From Lepisosteus oculatus (taxonomy: Eukaryota > Chordata > Actinopteri > Semionotiformes > Lepisosteidae): a DNA stretch of 64,000 nt. The stretch spans positions 4,228,501-4,292,500 of the forward strand of contig NC_090697.1 in NCBI RefSeq assembly GCF_040954835.1, in the 5' to 3' direction. Shown one piece after another: positions 1-11,859 of this stretch (position 1 is its first letter; each line of letters starts with the position of its first letter). The notes under the pieces are model-generated. The model worked only from the letters and a program-made list of their open reading frames with translations. It had not been told where the DNA came from and did no database searches. The position numbers and the translations under genes were made by a program.

Positions 1-75
1 AACCAGGTGGTTATGGAAGGGGTATTTGAAATCTGACACTGAAATTGATAGCTGTCGCTTTAAGACATACACATA

Positions 76-969
76 CAGATGCAGCCATTCAAAATGCACG
101 GTACAAACCCGCCGTACGGGCAACTACCCACAAGCCACCGCAGGGCACCGCGGTAAGTGATTGGCTGGCCAAAATGACCGACAAGAGCATTCGTGGTGCA
201 TTGTTCGGTAGTGAAAAGATTTAATCATTTAATCTTTTTACTGTGCACATTTTAATCTGCTTAGTATTCAATATTTATATGAAATTTTACCACTAAAGGG
301 AAATTTTAGTAGCTGAGCATAAAAAGAAGAGGAGCATAACGCATCTGAAGGTCATAAACGATATTAATTAAGGAACATAAACATTACTGTATGTAAACTG
401 TACTGTGTATGGCTGGTCTTGGTAGTTTAAAGAAAAAATACACACCAGTCTTCCATTTCTCCTTAAACATTTTAAGCATGAAAGTTTTATGAAACGGTAC
501 CCAAATATTTGATTGCTGTATAGAATGAATTTTAATTTTAAAAATTATTGAACACAAAAATTAAGCTGTTTACGTTCCTCCGCCTGAGAATATAGTCACT
601 CGTTGCTACGCAACGCAGAAACACAGCCACAGGTAACTAACAAAGAGAGGACATTAGCTATCCAATATGATAAAGAAATAAATGATTATTTTGTTTATTT
701 CTTTTGCACATTTATTTGAACATTTCCATCGATTGTACAAGCACGTGGAAACTGTCCAATCCCTAGTTCGTCAGGCATTTTCTTTTACGCCGCGGGCATT
801 CTCCTTTGCTTTTAACCGAGCGTTTAATAATTTCCTAAAACGAAAATTATTTATTTTATTTCCCTCAAGGGATCAATAAAAGTATCTATCATCTTTCTAA
901 ACTATGGGACAGTTACGCTCACCGGGGTATACCGCGAAATAGCCCACCCATTTTGAATGGCTGCATCTG
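76..969. mobile_element. Short inverted-repeat (MITE/foldback-like) element, complete copy
   Basis: The element starts CAGATGCAGCCATTCAAAA at 76 and ends with the inverse at 969, each end next to TA (74-75 and 970-971), as expected for a TA target-site duplication. Its left 450 bases recur at about 28.7-29.1 kb. It has no transposase-like reading frame, so it is probably non-autonomous; the 65-codon frame at 682-879 is not a gene. TA duplication suggests a Tc1/mariner-type mobiliser, but this is inference. Confidence 0.65.
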
Positions 970-976
970 TATGAGT

Positions 977-2381
977 GACGTCGGCACGCCAGTAATTGTT
1001 TGAGTGTACGTCGTAAAGTTGAGCGTGGTGTGTGGCTACGTGTGATGTGAATGCAGAGGTAAATGTTCAGAATTCAGTTGATTGTGTAGCTATCGAAAAT
1101 GAAGTTTTGTAATCCTTGAAAGAGACGTATATTGCTGATATATGAGTGGAGGGTGACATATTAGTTAGACATAATTGGTGGATGTTTAGGGATGAAGTGA
1201 TCCCAACTGCCATGGGGTTCCAGTGCTGTGTGGGTGAGTTTGCGGGAATAATGTCCACAATGTTGAATGGTCATACATTTTTGTTAGATGTTTGCATTTC
1301 TTTAACCATTGTTTGTAGAGGAAATTATTTGTTTTGTTCTTTGAGAATGATCTTATTCTGTTTAACTTGTTCAGAGCATGTTAAAAGAAGACTGTGATAT
1401 TCTGTGATGTAATGGGACCAATGAAAAATGTGGCATCAGACTAATGTGGAGTATTTCTTTCCTTAGGGAAATTGCCACTACCATATTTTTTTCTTTGTCT
1501 ATGTTATTTTAGTAGTGCTTTGTGCATCCTGGTGTATGTATATCTCCATGTGTATCTATGTGAAGCTTTTGGGTTAAAGGTTATATTGCATCCAAGTTCT
1601 GTAACAGAAAATAATATAACCACTCATTTTTATGATTTCATGCAGATCCAGAATAAAAAATCCCCATTTAAATTAATTGTAGTAACGTATGTTCTTTGCC
1701 AGGCTACATTTATAAAAGCAAGATTGCTCAGTTGGACAAAAGTACACAACCTTCCACCTTCATCATTAATCATTACTTGGTAACTTGGTGGGTTCTGGCT
1801 TTAAGATGCTTGTTCTAACATTTTTAAGCTTGTATTTTCTGTACTTCATCAAAAGTTATAACATTTTATCCTTTTCTAAGAATACGTAGTAAAAACACCA
1901 CTTGCTGTTATTGTAAAAAGATAAATGCAGTGATTTAACATCACTTGATAGTTATATTAATATGGAATCATGTAACTAAGCAGCTAGAGTGTAACAAGTG
2001 GACATTTCAGAAACCTTTTGACATTTGTTTCTTTTTAAAAAACTTTTATTGTCCTTGTAGTGGTAATGGACAAAGCGCTGCACCCAATGGTTCAAAGCAC
2101 GATCACAGTATTACTTTTGGCTTGTTTCTTATGTAGTGAATACATAAGAATAGTCCACTATTATAGCTTATTGTTGGCTCTGGCCTGAATTTGTGTATCT
2201 GGATGAATTAAGTGATGGTATTGTGATTAAGGATTTCTTCGTGAAATTCTGTAAGTTAAACAAAGGAGGTAAGAAGGGTTATTTCTACAATTGGCATTCC
2301 GAGATTATGACTGATTTTATGAGAATGCATTCAGTGTGATTAATTCTGCAAGGCGTACCAGGGTGTGAGTGGGTGGATCAA
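977..2381. other. No gene seen; repeat scraps
   Basis: AT-rich DNA. From about 1690 to 2060 it carries diverged pieces of the foldback family internal sequence, recognisable by the phrase CAAGATTGCTCAGTTGGACA, which recurs near 12.18, 24.7, 32.28 and 36.12 kb. No conserved coding frame was recognised. Confidence 0.5.
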
Positions 2382-2661
2382 GGGTGGAGCGGTGGCTCTG
2401 TGGCTAAGGATCTGCGCCTGTGACTGAAAGGTTGCCGGTTCAAATCCCGCGGCCGGCAGAGAAATCCTACTCCGTTGGGCCCCTGAGCAAGGCCCTTAAC
2501 CCCAACTGCTCCAGGGGTGCTGTACAATGGCAGACCCTGTGCTCTGACCCCAAGCTTCTCTCCCTGTCTGTCTCCTTGGAGAAGAAGCTGGGGTATGCGA
2601 AAAGATGAATTCCTAATGCAAGAAATTGCATAGGGCTAATAAAGAAATATTATTATTATTA
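2382..2661 (+). mobile_element. tRNA-derived SINE, copy 1
   Basis: The head holds a Pol III promoter-like pair: an A-box-like stretch near 2395-2410 and a B box GGTTCAAATCC near 2439. A conserved body follows (GAGCAAGGCCCTTAACCCC) and then an AT tail ending in ATT repeats. The same unit recurs at about 52.3 and 62.8 kb. The body resembles widespread fish tRNA SINEs; the exact family was not determined. It abuts the Penelope-like copy that follows. Confidence 0.8.
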
Positions 2662-2905
2662 TCAAGCACCGTCTAGAGTTTGCTTGAGGGCTGTAAGACC
2701 GTCATTATGGGGAATGACGGTGTAAAGAGATGTGATATCCATGGTAAAAATGTGGCATTTGGGGTCCTGAATTTGTAAATCATTAAAAAGTTGGAGCACG
2801 TGGTTGGTGTCCTTGATGTACGAGAGAAGACCTTCAACCAGCGGTCTCATGAGGCTGTCGAGAAAGGATGAGATGTATGTAGTCAGACAGTTGCATGCAG
2901 TGTGA

Positions 2906-3592
2906 GTGGGTCTCACACTGAATGCATTCTCATTCAATAACCTCTTTTATCAACAGGTGAGTGGAGTTGCCATGGTCACCAGAATGGGACCCAGCTATGC
3001 CAATATTTTTGTCGGCTGGGTAGAAGAACGCTTCTTCGCTTCCGACACTGGCTATGTCCCCAACCTGTACAAGCAATACATTGACTACTGTGTCGTTGCA
3101 GCCACATGCTCTAACAACCAGCTTGAGCGCTTTCTGCATCACTTCACCAACTTCCACCCTTCCCTCAAATATACAGTTAACATATCTTCCACTACTCTTC
3201 TGTTTCTAGACATCAACTTCTCCATTAACTACCCCCGACTCTCTCTTCTTCAGTCTATTACAAACCTACGGATTCACACAGCTATCTCCTGTATAACTCA
3301 TTTCACCCCAAACACTCTCTTCCTTTTTCACAGTTCCTTCGGCTACAATGATTATGCAGCGCCGACATCGGTTTCCAGAACCAAGCCCTCAAAATGTACT
3401 TCTTTCTCATCAACAGGGGATACCCCCAGCAGTGTTATTGACAAGGCCCTTGCCCGAATGAAAAATACCCCTCGGACCATCAACTCAACCAGGAACTCCT
3501 GCCATAACAACTGCATTCCTTTGGTGCTTCCCTACCACCCCAACACACTTCCTATCGCCAGGACTATTAACTTTTCCATTCCTAAAGGATGA
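2906..3592 (+). pseudogene. Penelope-like reverse transcriptase fragment
   Basis: An open stretch of about 228 codons begins inside the RT core and so has no true start. Visible motifs are SGVAMVTRMGPSYANIFVGW and the catalytic box, which reads YIDYC here instead of the YIDDC of the copy at 38.36 kb, so one catalytic aspartate is lost. The frame degenerates after about 3260, where the better copy has YYKPTDSHSYL. It would have made the polymerase of the element; it is non-functional. Confidence 0.75.
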
Positions 3593-3797
3593 TCCCTCCA
3601 TTGGTGCCCTCTTTTCTGACCACCCCGTCATCTCATATCGCCGACCACCTAATCTGGGTAATCTTCTTGTTCACAGCTCCCTTGACCGCCCTCAGCAACC
3701 ATCCACACCAGGCACTTTCCCTTGCTGTATCACCTGCAAGTATACATCTAACACCACACTCATTCAAGGCCCCTCAGGACAATTCAGGATCACCCAG

Positions 3798-4115
3798 ATG
3801 GCATCTTGTACCTCCAGCAACCTTATTTACTATTTCTCATGCAGTAAATGCACAGCCATCTGCATTGGAGAAACAGGAAGGAGATTCGGAGACTGCTTCA
3901 GAGAGCATGGTAGGGCTGTGAAGATTAAAGATCTCTCCAAGCCCAATGTTTCTCATTTCACCTCTGATGGCCACTACCACTCTAATCTCTCCGTCTGTGT
4001 TCTCAAAGACGGTTTTCCTTACTCATACACCAGAAAGACTACAGAAATTAAAATTATCCCGCAGCTAGGATCACACCTTCCCTCTTCTGTTAACGACAGA
4101 CTTCTTTTCTTCTAA
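3798..4115 (+). pseudogene. Penelope-like GIY-YIG endonuclease domain
   Basis: About 105 codons with the GIY-YIG layout: IYYFSCSKC at about residues 11-19, CIGETGRRF at about 22-30, then FREH. The Cys pair and the IGET segment are typical of Penelope-like endonucleases. The copy at 39.04-39.36 kb is close throughout. The domain cuts target DNA during retrotransposition. It is out of frame with the RT fragment upstream, so it is a relic. Confidence 0.8.
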
Positions 4116-4189
4116 ATTCTCTTTTCATTGTAGGTTTCATTTCACACTTCATTTCACACCTCTTGATTGGCCCCCAGACAAAATAAAGA

Positions 4190-6620
4190 AAAGAGAGGCT
4201 GGTGAGTCAGCACCAAAGAAGGGAAAAATTAAAATGGAGAAAGTGTTTCAGGAATGAAGAATAATGAGAAAGATAAGAGAATAACTAAGTAATGAACTTC
4301 ACTATACAAGGAATGAGATCACTAGGTTTGCAAGATAAACCTCTAATGACGGAGCGAATATCCAATGTTCTGAACAGACTTAAATAGGTAGACAATTAGT
4401 GTGATTGGGAACGAGGTCAGGAGCCTGACTGAAAGATTGAAGGTTTAATTAAAAGACGTCCCAACCTAGTTTGAATGACAGGTTGAGTGCTCATGGGAAT
4501 ATTGCTGTTGGCAGGAGCAGCAGGATGCAAGTCGGTCCCAGCCCAATGTTACTTATTTAATTATATTAATTTATTAATAATAATAAGTTGGTAGTGGAAG
4601 TGTATTCCAATGACTGAAGAAGAGAGATCCCCAGCTGGGACACCAAGTCAGATGTGAGAACAGTGGGGAGGCATAGAGGGTGATGGTTCTGGGACACCAG
4701 AACCACTGCTGTGCCTTCTGCAGAGGTTGTGGAGGTCATCAGTGATATACTGATGATGGAACGTGCCCACTTGAAAACTACAAATGTCATGGAGCCTCCA
4801 AGCCCCCACCTCAAAACTCAACATTCTGACAATTAAAGTGCTCACTAGCTCTGAGGGATTGTATTATCATGTGACATTTGCAGTGTTTATTGGAAATACA
4901 TTTTGGGATTTACATTTTACCTTTTATTTCTTCAAACAGTGTTTATTGTCTTATAAAATAGCAACAAAGAAATAAAACTTACAAATTAAAGTTTTAGGAA
5001 AAATAGCCGAGTGTTTTCTTACAGAGAACTGGTTAATGAAACATTGATTTCAGATGCTGTAAGACCCCAGGTGTGGTATGATCATGGCAGAGTGTCTCAT
5101 TTAGAGACTGCACCTTTAAAGGCCTACAGCTGCCAGCAGTTCATGATTTGAGAAGCGTTAGCTGTTGATGGTCCTACAAGCAGCATTACAAGTAGGATTC
5201 ACATGCCAGTATCCAGAGAGTGAGATAGACATGATTATGACAGAAAGATTGAGTGCTCATCCACAGTGGTATGCTGCAAGCCGTGATTTAGTTTTAGACA
5301 GCCAGTTATTCAGCAAGGCTTGCTGTTGCATGTGTTTAAGAGGTTGGTAGTAATCAACAAGGCTGGCTGCTGTGTGCAAGTGTTTTAAGTAGCCAGGTAA
5401 TCAGCTAGGCTAGGTTTGTGTATGACAAGGGAAGCCAGCAGATGAAAGAGATTTTAATTACTCTTTAGGTTTCCCACAAGGGACCGGAGTTAAAGCCACA
5501 ATTCCATGGGGAACTGGGAGTTTAAAGGCCCAGCCTGTTCCAGTGGCGTGCCAAAGGAACAGTGCAGGAAAGACTGCTGTTAAGATGTGTACCTGCCTGT
5601 GGGATTACTAGATCTTGTTGATTGGAATGCAGCCTTGTGATGAAGAAGAAAGACACTAGCAGCTGTGTGCTGCCTCAGGTCAAAGGGCAGACTAACCAAG
5701 CACAGAGCACATTATAGAGTATGGTTCTTAGTGCTAAATGTGTAAAGACATAGAGACATCATGGAGCCAATACTCCAAGGTATTTGTTATGTGTTTGTGT
5801 GATGCTGGGTTGGAGCACCAGTGGTTGCAACACTGCTAAGACGGCAGAATATATTAAAGAGCTGAGGCTCCAAACAAAGGCACTGCTAAGACAGAAGCTC
5901 ACATCCAGTGCCATAGCTCTAAAATCTCAGGCAGCTGAGAGCTTCCTATTCTTGTAGTACACTCAGCCATTGCCTTGTCAGGCCACTGGTAAGTTAAGGA
6001 AGGAAGTAGAGATAAGATAGGATCACTTTATTAGCCAAAACCCTGAGTCTGTGAGTGAAGGACCAGATATACGACATCAAAAAGAGTTAGTGTACCTCTG
6101 TGCCAACCTCAAACATAATCCCAGAGATGGTAAAAAATAATGCAGAGGCCTTAAAACATGTACGGCCTGCCACTGAGGGCTATGTAGCTGACAAGTGTCT
6201 GGGCCTGGATAAAAACAAGTGAAGGACTGGGAGAACTTCAATCCAGCTATCACAAAAAATCAGAGGCAGTTTGCAGTGATGCAGTGGTTAGCATTACTGT
6301 CCTGGGCTCCCTGGGTTTAGTTTCAGTAATTAAGATAGAGATGATATAGACAATGAATTTACAATGCATTGACAGTTTTTATTTTCAAATATTTCAAAGA
6401 TTTTGAACATGTTTATTTTTCCTTTAGAGCCTTACTAAAATAATGTAATAATGTGAAAACCTACAATGAATTAAGTAATGTACATACTATATTTATTTTT
6501 CTCTATCTTTGTCAAAAGAAATTCTCCCACTCATGACTTTTCTCATTGAAACACCACATGTAAATGACCTGTTGTGGTTGATACAGTACAAATAATTTAG
6601 TTTTTATTTCCTTCAAATGC
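4190..6620. other. No gene seen; short tRNA-like scrap
   Basis: Mostly unique-looking AT-rich DNA. Near 6271-6325 the phrase GCAGTGGTTAGCATTACTG followed by CCCTGGGTTTAG resembles the head of a tRNA-derived SINE. No conserved protein was recognised in the short frames here. Confidence 0.45.
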
Positions 6621-6628
6621 AGGCGTGA

Positions 6629-7725
6629 CTATTTCATTAGAATAAAGACAAATGCACAGCATGTTTCCACCATGACCTGTACACTTAAACGAAATACATA
6701 GAATTTACATAGACTAATCAAAGAGGAATCTGGGTTACATTTTCTTAAAGTAATGATCAATTTAACCGATTTTTGAAACCAAGGATAAAATAAAGCATAA
6801 ATGATTGGATTCATGGCAGAGTTCAAATATACTATAAACCATAGAAAGTAAAGTACCACAGAAGATGTACAGTATGAATTTCTTCTTCTATGAGGACACA
6901 TAGGTAATATGGTATCCAACAAAATAGAAAAACAAATACTACAATTCCTAATGTTTTTGCAGCCTTTTGTTCTGATTTTTCAGAGATTTTGTTTCTCCTT
7001 TTATCCATTGGTAATATTTGTTGTGTAATAGAACTGATTACTCTTGCTTGTCTTGTGGCAACTATAAAGATGTTTACATACAGACCTATCATAATAGAGC
7101 AAGGCAAAATTAATGTAACTATCACATCAGTAATTCTCCAGTTTGCAGACATTACAAAAAAACACTGTCCAAGACAAATACTCAGAGTATCAGGGCCATC
7201 AACGTTTTCATTAAAGTACAGCAGAGCCAGTCTGTAGAGAGGAAACAGTAGCCAGCTGCACAGAATAAATAAGCACATCATTTTAAAATTGATTTTAGTG
7301 GAGTAAAGCAATGGGTCACACACAGCAAAATAGCGGTCAATAGCTATAAATGCCAGATTACTCAGAGATACAGAAATTAAAACAGAATCAAGTAACTTCA
7401 GGATAGAACATAGTATGTCACCAAAATACCAACATGTTTCTATAAAAAGAATAAAAACAAAAGGCAACACCATCGTACCTACTAAAAAGTCTGCAACAGC
7501 CAGAGAGAGTAAGAGGAGATTTGTTGGTGTGTGAAGCTGCTTGAAGTGAGAGATAGAGATGATTACCACCAGGTTTCCACACACTGTTACACTAATTGCT
7601 AAAACCAGCACTGTGTAGAGAATAGCATAGACTGCTGTAGATCGAATTTCTTTAAGACAAGATGCATTGTTCGATGGAAAGCAATACTCTATAGCATGAC
7701 AACAATGCAAATCACTTAATTCCAT
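6629..7725 (-). pseudogene. TAAR A: trace amine-associated receptor, one frameshift
   Basis: A class A GPCR of the TAAR family that reads well from ATG at 7725. In order: N-glycosylation site in the N terminus, TM1 with CGNLVVIISISHFKQLHTP, TM3 starting from a Cys with Asp3.32 seven residues later, IDRYFAVCDP, Asp5.42 in TM5 (ITDVIV, eight residues before the TM5 proline), and CWIPYY in TM6. Near 6875-6885 one frame is lost (one base missing or two added) and the other frame carries the TAAR signature [17 protein letters not shown]. Upstream in-frame codons to 7779 are unlikely to be used because the paralogues start at the equivalent Met. This is the only lesion seen, so a recent pseudogene, a segregating allele or an assembly error are all possible. 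Orientation and order match B and C. Confidence 0.85.
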
Positions 7726-7974
7726 TTCAAAGGAATAGAAAACTGAAATGAGGTCACAATTAAAATAATAGTATAGCAATCAGATATCTTAAAGAAAACC
7801 TACTTCATCACTTTTGCCATAAACCAGTACGTAGATCACACCAAATATCAAAGTGCTCTCAGTCGCCAGTTGTTTCTCCATTTGAGATATACACTGTAAT
7901 TTGTCACTCTTTATTATAGGTTAGTTGTGCTTTGATGTCACTTATTATGTTTCAGATGAGATCATGTGAACTGC

Positions 7975-8330
7975 CTAGTGAGCAGCTCCCAGCATCAGAT
8001 TCGTAGTAGATAGTCTTTTGTGTCGACATACTGTAGTAGCCTCAGGGAAAGTCCTGGATCTCCAAAGAGCCCAGAATCTCAGCATCCCCCTGGTTCTGTG
8101 TGAGCCATGTTTGACAGTCCAGGCACTGGACGAAAGCCCTTTGGCCAGGAACGGATCACTCAGAAGACTCAACCAGTGACCCTGATAATTGTTCCACAGC
8201 AAATGTTTTCCCAACAGACTGACGGGCATGCCAGTCACTATGGACCTACCTGGATCACCCTCTTAAAGAGATGGCCACCCGGAGTAGTGTCACAGTATGA
8301 AAAAGACAAGGTACTATTTCTCTAAGTATC
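7975..8330 (+). mobile_element. Retroelement fragment shared with 63.85 kb
   Basis: Bases 8015-8118 match, in inverse orientation, 63848-63955, where the sequence borders a Ty3/gypsy reverse-transcriptase relic. The shared piece encodes CRHTVVASGKVLDLQRAQNL on the plus strand here. Beyond it the two copies diverge. It is probably a scrap of an LTR retrotransposon. Confidence 0.4.
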
Positions 8331-8339
8331 AACCAGATT

Positions 8340-9200
8340 TCTTTTTCTCAAAAGACTATCAGGAATGATAGCCAGGTAATATATTAAAGCAGTAATTTCT
8401 GGGCTTCCGGTGATGCCATGGGGGGGGGGATAAGCTGTTCTATGAAAACGAAAGGGTATAGTTCAATCACGATTATGCATCAGATGTTCTTCAAAAACAT
8501 CTGGAGTACAAAGAAAGAAAAAAGAACATAACAGGTCTGATGTGACCGGAGCAGTGACTGGCAGCAAGCGCACAGCCGCAGGGGGAGACGCAAGGAGGAG
8601 ACACTGACAGAGGAGTAGCACGAGACACTCCACCAGAATTTCACCAGATGACTGAGACTGTATTACTTGCCTGAGGACTAAAGTATCTGTTTATCTATTG
8701 GGTTAATGTCATAATTTACCAAAAGGTTTCAACCCCTTTATTCTGTTCAAAAAGTACTAGTTTCAATTTAGTTGTGTAGTAAAATCAAGAAACATATGGA
8801 GCTATTTGAGTTTTGTAATATAAGTTTGGTTGATGTGGATAAATTACTTGATTTTGCAAATTAACATTAATTATAAAGTCAGTTTTTTATGATAAAAACA
8901 ATGTTGCTAAATAAGGTAGAATAGGTTAGAGACGAAGAGTAGCAATTAGAAACTGTAGTATCATATTTTATTTTATTTATTTAGGGCCCTCTTGGAAAAG
9001 AAGAGGTTTAATTCCCTGAGCCTTTTACTGTAGCACAAAGGGTGGGCTTATAGTTTGGACCCCCCCACGTAAAGCCCTGATCTTTTAAACTTTTTTATAC
9101 TATTTTGTTTTTGTAGTTTACTGTAGTCCAAAATGCCAGCATTTTTAAGAGATTGGGAGGTTTCAATATCAGTAAGCAGAATTACTCAATTAAACGATGT
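8340..9200. other. No gene seen
   Basis: AT-rich sequence replacing the missing 3' third of TAAR B. It contains a G run at 8421-8429. No coding frame or repeat family was recognised. Confidence 0.4.
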
Positions 9201-9209
9201 TTTCACAGG

Positions 9210-9880
9210 TTATTAATCTTACATGCCTTTTTGCAACAATAAATATTTTCATGTACAGAGTTGTCATAGAACAGCAAGGTAAAACAAAAAAGAATATTAC
9301 ATCTGTTATTTTCCTAGATTCACTGATTACAAATGAACACTAGCCAAAACATGAATTTAATGTTTCAGCATCATGTGAATTTCCATTTAGGTAAAGGAAG
9401 GCCAACATGTAACATGGCGATAAAAAACAGCTAAATAGTATTAATAAATGCATTAAATTCACTGATATTTTAGTAGAGTAAAATAATGGGTCACAAATAG
9501 CAAAATAACGATCAATTGCTATTAAGACCAGATTACTGAGAGAAACTGAAATGAGAACGGAGTCAAGTAACAAGTAAAGAGAGCAGAGCATGTCCCCGAA
9601 GTACCATCATGGTTAAAAGCAGCACAGTCACTCCTACTAGAAAGTCAGCCACAGCCAGGGACAGCAGGATCAGGTTTGTAGGTGTGTGGAGCTGCTTGAA
9701 GTGAGAGATGGAAATGATCACCAACAGGTTCCCACACACTGTGAGCACAACAGCCGCTCCCATTCCTGTGTACAGAGCAGCATAGGTTGACGCAGATCTC
9801 TGTTCTTTATGACAAGATGCATTGTTAGCTGGAAAACAATATTGAACAGACTGAAGTATTTCTGAATCACTGGGTTCCAT
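9210..9880 (-). pseudogene. TAAR B: truncated trace amine-associated receptor
   Basis: Closely related to TAAR C, starting at ATG 9880 (MEPSDSEILQ). Three lesions are visible. A 20-base deletion after the TM2 segment removes the part encoding TALIETCW and shifts the frame. A Gln codon in the second extracellular loop has become TAG near 9342. Homology stops at about 9210, in the third intracellular loop, so TM6 and TM7 are gone. Asp3.32 in TM3 (LLLDSVLISVS) and IDRYFAICDP are still readable. It is a dead tandem duplicate of C; about 65 bases of 5' flank are also shared with C. Confidence 0.9.
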
Positions 9881-9899
9881 TTCCTTAAATTAAATCCAC

Positions 9900-10370
9900 G
9901 ACAGACTGGAGGAAGAGATTCCTACAACTCAGATGTGCTGAAAAGAAATAAATGCTTTGCTTCAGGAATCTATGACAACTAGAGAGAGTCTGTAAGCATT
10001 AGATAATTATTTTAGTAGACAGTGGATTAGTAAATGTATTATCATACATATTGGAATGGTCTGAAGTCAATGAGAAGTATTATTATGTCTGTTTACAGCA
10101 GATATATGATGGTACTTTATAACTTGAAATTAGTTTAAAGTAATTATAACTTACAACTGCAAGTACTTTCTTTAGGAAATTTTAAAATTATCATTCATAT
10201 CACATTTACATTGAAAAGTAAACCTGTGTAATAAAATAAACGCAGAATTGTCACAACTGTTCTAAAAATATTTTGAAAACTGAATGAAAAAGCACTATAT
10301 GAATGAATGATTCTACAGTATGTGACTTATAAACTTGAAAAACATGTTCTTAATTCATAACATAAACGAT
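9900..10370. other. Intergenic DNA duplicated next to TAAR H
   Basis: No gene. The sequence from about 9960 to 10370 is the 3' flank of TAAR C and is matched, inverted and diverged, by about 59225-59620 downstream of TAAR H, showing that the duplication unit extended past the coding region. Confidence 0.6.
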
Positions 10371-11393
10371 TCAGTTATGGTCTGGAAATAGATTAACGAA
10401 AGAGGATTCTCTGTAACATATCTTGAATGTTAATATGAGTTTCACAGACTTTTGAAACCAAGGGTAAAACAAGGCATAAATAATCGGATTGATGCAAGAA
10501 TTAAGATAAACTATTACAACTGGGGAAAAATAGAATGTTATCAGAGACATGTTAACATTTGTTGAAGTAAATGTCCAGATATAATAAGGTAACCAACAAA
10601 AGAAAAAAACAAACACTACAATTCCTAATGTTTTTGCAGCTTTCCTTTCTGATATTTTTGATATTTTATATGTGGTTTCTTTATTTTTGTCTTTAAATGA
10701 ACTGATTAATCTTACATGCCTTTTTGCAACAATAAATATTTTCATGTATAGAGTTATCATAGAACAGCAAGGTAAAACTAAAAAGAATATTACATCTGTT
10801 ATTTTCCTAGATTCACTGATTACAAATGAACACTGTCCAAAACATGAATGTAATGTTTCAGCATCATGTGAATTTCCATTTAGGTAAAGGAAGGCCAACA
10901 TGTAACATGGCGATAACAACCAGCTAAATAGTATTAATAAATGCATTAAATTCACTGATATTTTAGTAGAGTAAAATAATGGGTCACAAATAGCAAAATA
11001 ACGATCAATTGCTATTAAGACCAGATTACTGAGAGAAACTGAAATTAGAACGGAGTCAAGTAACAAGTAAAGAGAGCAGAGCATGCCCCCGAAGTACCAA
11101 CAGGTTTCTATCAGTGCTGTCATGGTTAAAGGTAGCACAGTCATTCCTACTAGAAAATCTGCTACAGCCAGGGACAGCAGGATCAGGTTTGTAGGTGTGT
11201 GGAGCTGCTTGAAGTGAGAGATGGAAATGATCACCAAAAGGTTCCCACACACTGTGAGCACAACAGTCGCTCCCATTCCTGTGTACAGAGCAGAATAGGC
11301 TGACGCAGATCTCTGTTCTTTACGACAAGATGCATTGTTAGATGGAAAACAATATTGAACAGACTGAAGTATTTCTGAATCACTGGGTTCCAT
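10371..11393 (-). CDS. TAAR C: intact trace amine-associated receptor, likely diamine type
   Basis: A 340-residue single-exon olfactory GPCR, full length for the family. Start ATG at 11393 (MEPSDSEILQ) matches B and H; two codons further upstream begin with TTG and are unlikely. Visible features: N-glycosylation site at N20, TM1 CGNLLVI, Cys106 (3.25), Asp113 (3.32), DRY at 130-132, second-loop Cys188, Asp200 (5.42) eight residues before Pro208 (5.50), CWLPYY at 266-271, and the TAAR fingerprint [16 protein letters not shown] at 298-313. Family knowledge: TAARs sit on olfactory cilia, couple to Golf and bind amines through Asp3.32; fish receptors with both Asp3.32 and Asp5.42 recognise diamines such as cadaverine. 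Diamine specificity here is inference. The neighbours A and B are same-strand tandem relatives and H is an inverted copy. Confidence 0.94.
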   Translation of the reverse strand: MEPSDSEILQSVQYCFPSNNASCRKEQRSASAYSALYTGMGATVVLTVCGNLLVIISISHFKQLHTPTNLILLSLAVADFLVGMTVLPLTMTALIETCWYFGGMLCSLYLLLDSVLISVSLSNLVLIAIDRYFAICDPLFYSTKISVNLMHLLILFSWLLSPCYMLAFLYLNGNSHDAETLHSCFGQCSFVISESRKITDVIFFLVLPCCSMITLYMKIFIVAKRHVRLISSFKDKNKETTYKISKISERKAAKTLGIVVFVFFFCWLPYYIWTFTSTNVNMSLITFYFSPVVIVYLNSCINPIIYALFYPWFQKSVKLILTFKICYRESSFVNLFPDHN

Positions 11394-11399
11394 TGCCAA

Positions 11400-11855
11400 T
11401 TAAAATTTAATTAATCCAATTAATTAATCCAATTAAATTAAATCCACGACAGACTGGAGGAAGAGATTCCTACAACTCGTATGTGCTGAAAGGAAATAAA
11501 TGCTTTCCTCCTTTTTGATCCATAACACATGTACTGTATGCAATGCATATGATGAAACCATGCTTCAACAATCATAGCATTTCTGGATGTTTCTCTTCAT
11601 ATGAAACTGTGTATAGGGAGTTTGCTCTTTATATTATGTGCATATGGGTAAGTGACTACTGGATTGGCTTATATGACATGTTCACTGGGATTTGGTGAGG
11701 AGCCTAGAGAATTGAAAAAGCTCACAGGATGATGTGAGTTTAAAAATACTAATCAAATGTTTTCTGAAATAATATTTAGCTTTGCATTGCATTGATTTTA
11801 AAACTGAATATTTCAAAATTATTTCAATATTCTTTATTGATAAAGCACCTAACTG
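11400..11855. promoter_or_regulatory. 5' flank of TAAR C, conserved with TAAR H
   Basis: About 430 bases upstream of TAAR C match, inverted, 56360-56800 upstream of TAAR H; the first 65 bases also match upstream of B (9895-9960). The shared part presumably carries the promoter, but no clear TATA box was identified. The match ends where a foldback fragment begins at about 11860. Confidence 0.5.
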
Positions 11856-11859
11856 TTGA

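Larger units (their letters stand above)
2662..4160 (+). mobile_element. Penelope-like element, copy 1, with inverted 5' part
   Basis: Two blocks in opposite orientation. Bases 2662-2905 encode reverse-transcriptase sequence on the minus strand (motif DITSLYTVIPHND). From about 2906 the element runs on the plus strand through the RT core and the GIY-YIG endonuclease to about 4115, then 3' untranslated sequence. About 60 bp present between these blocks in the copy at 38.1 kb are missing at the junction. Penelope-like elements are retrotransposons pairing an RT with a GIY-YIG nuclease. This copy is dead, with frameshifts and stops. Confidence 0.8.

Noticed and set aside
682-879. 65-codon frame inside the first inverted-repeat element
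   Set aside because: Low-complexity Phe-rich translation, not conserved in the sister copy at 28.7 kb.
11394-11399. Two-codon N-terminal extension of TAAR C starting at TTG
   Set aside because: The upstream codon is TTG, not ATG; B and H start at the equivalent of ATG 11393.
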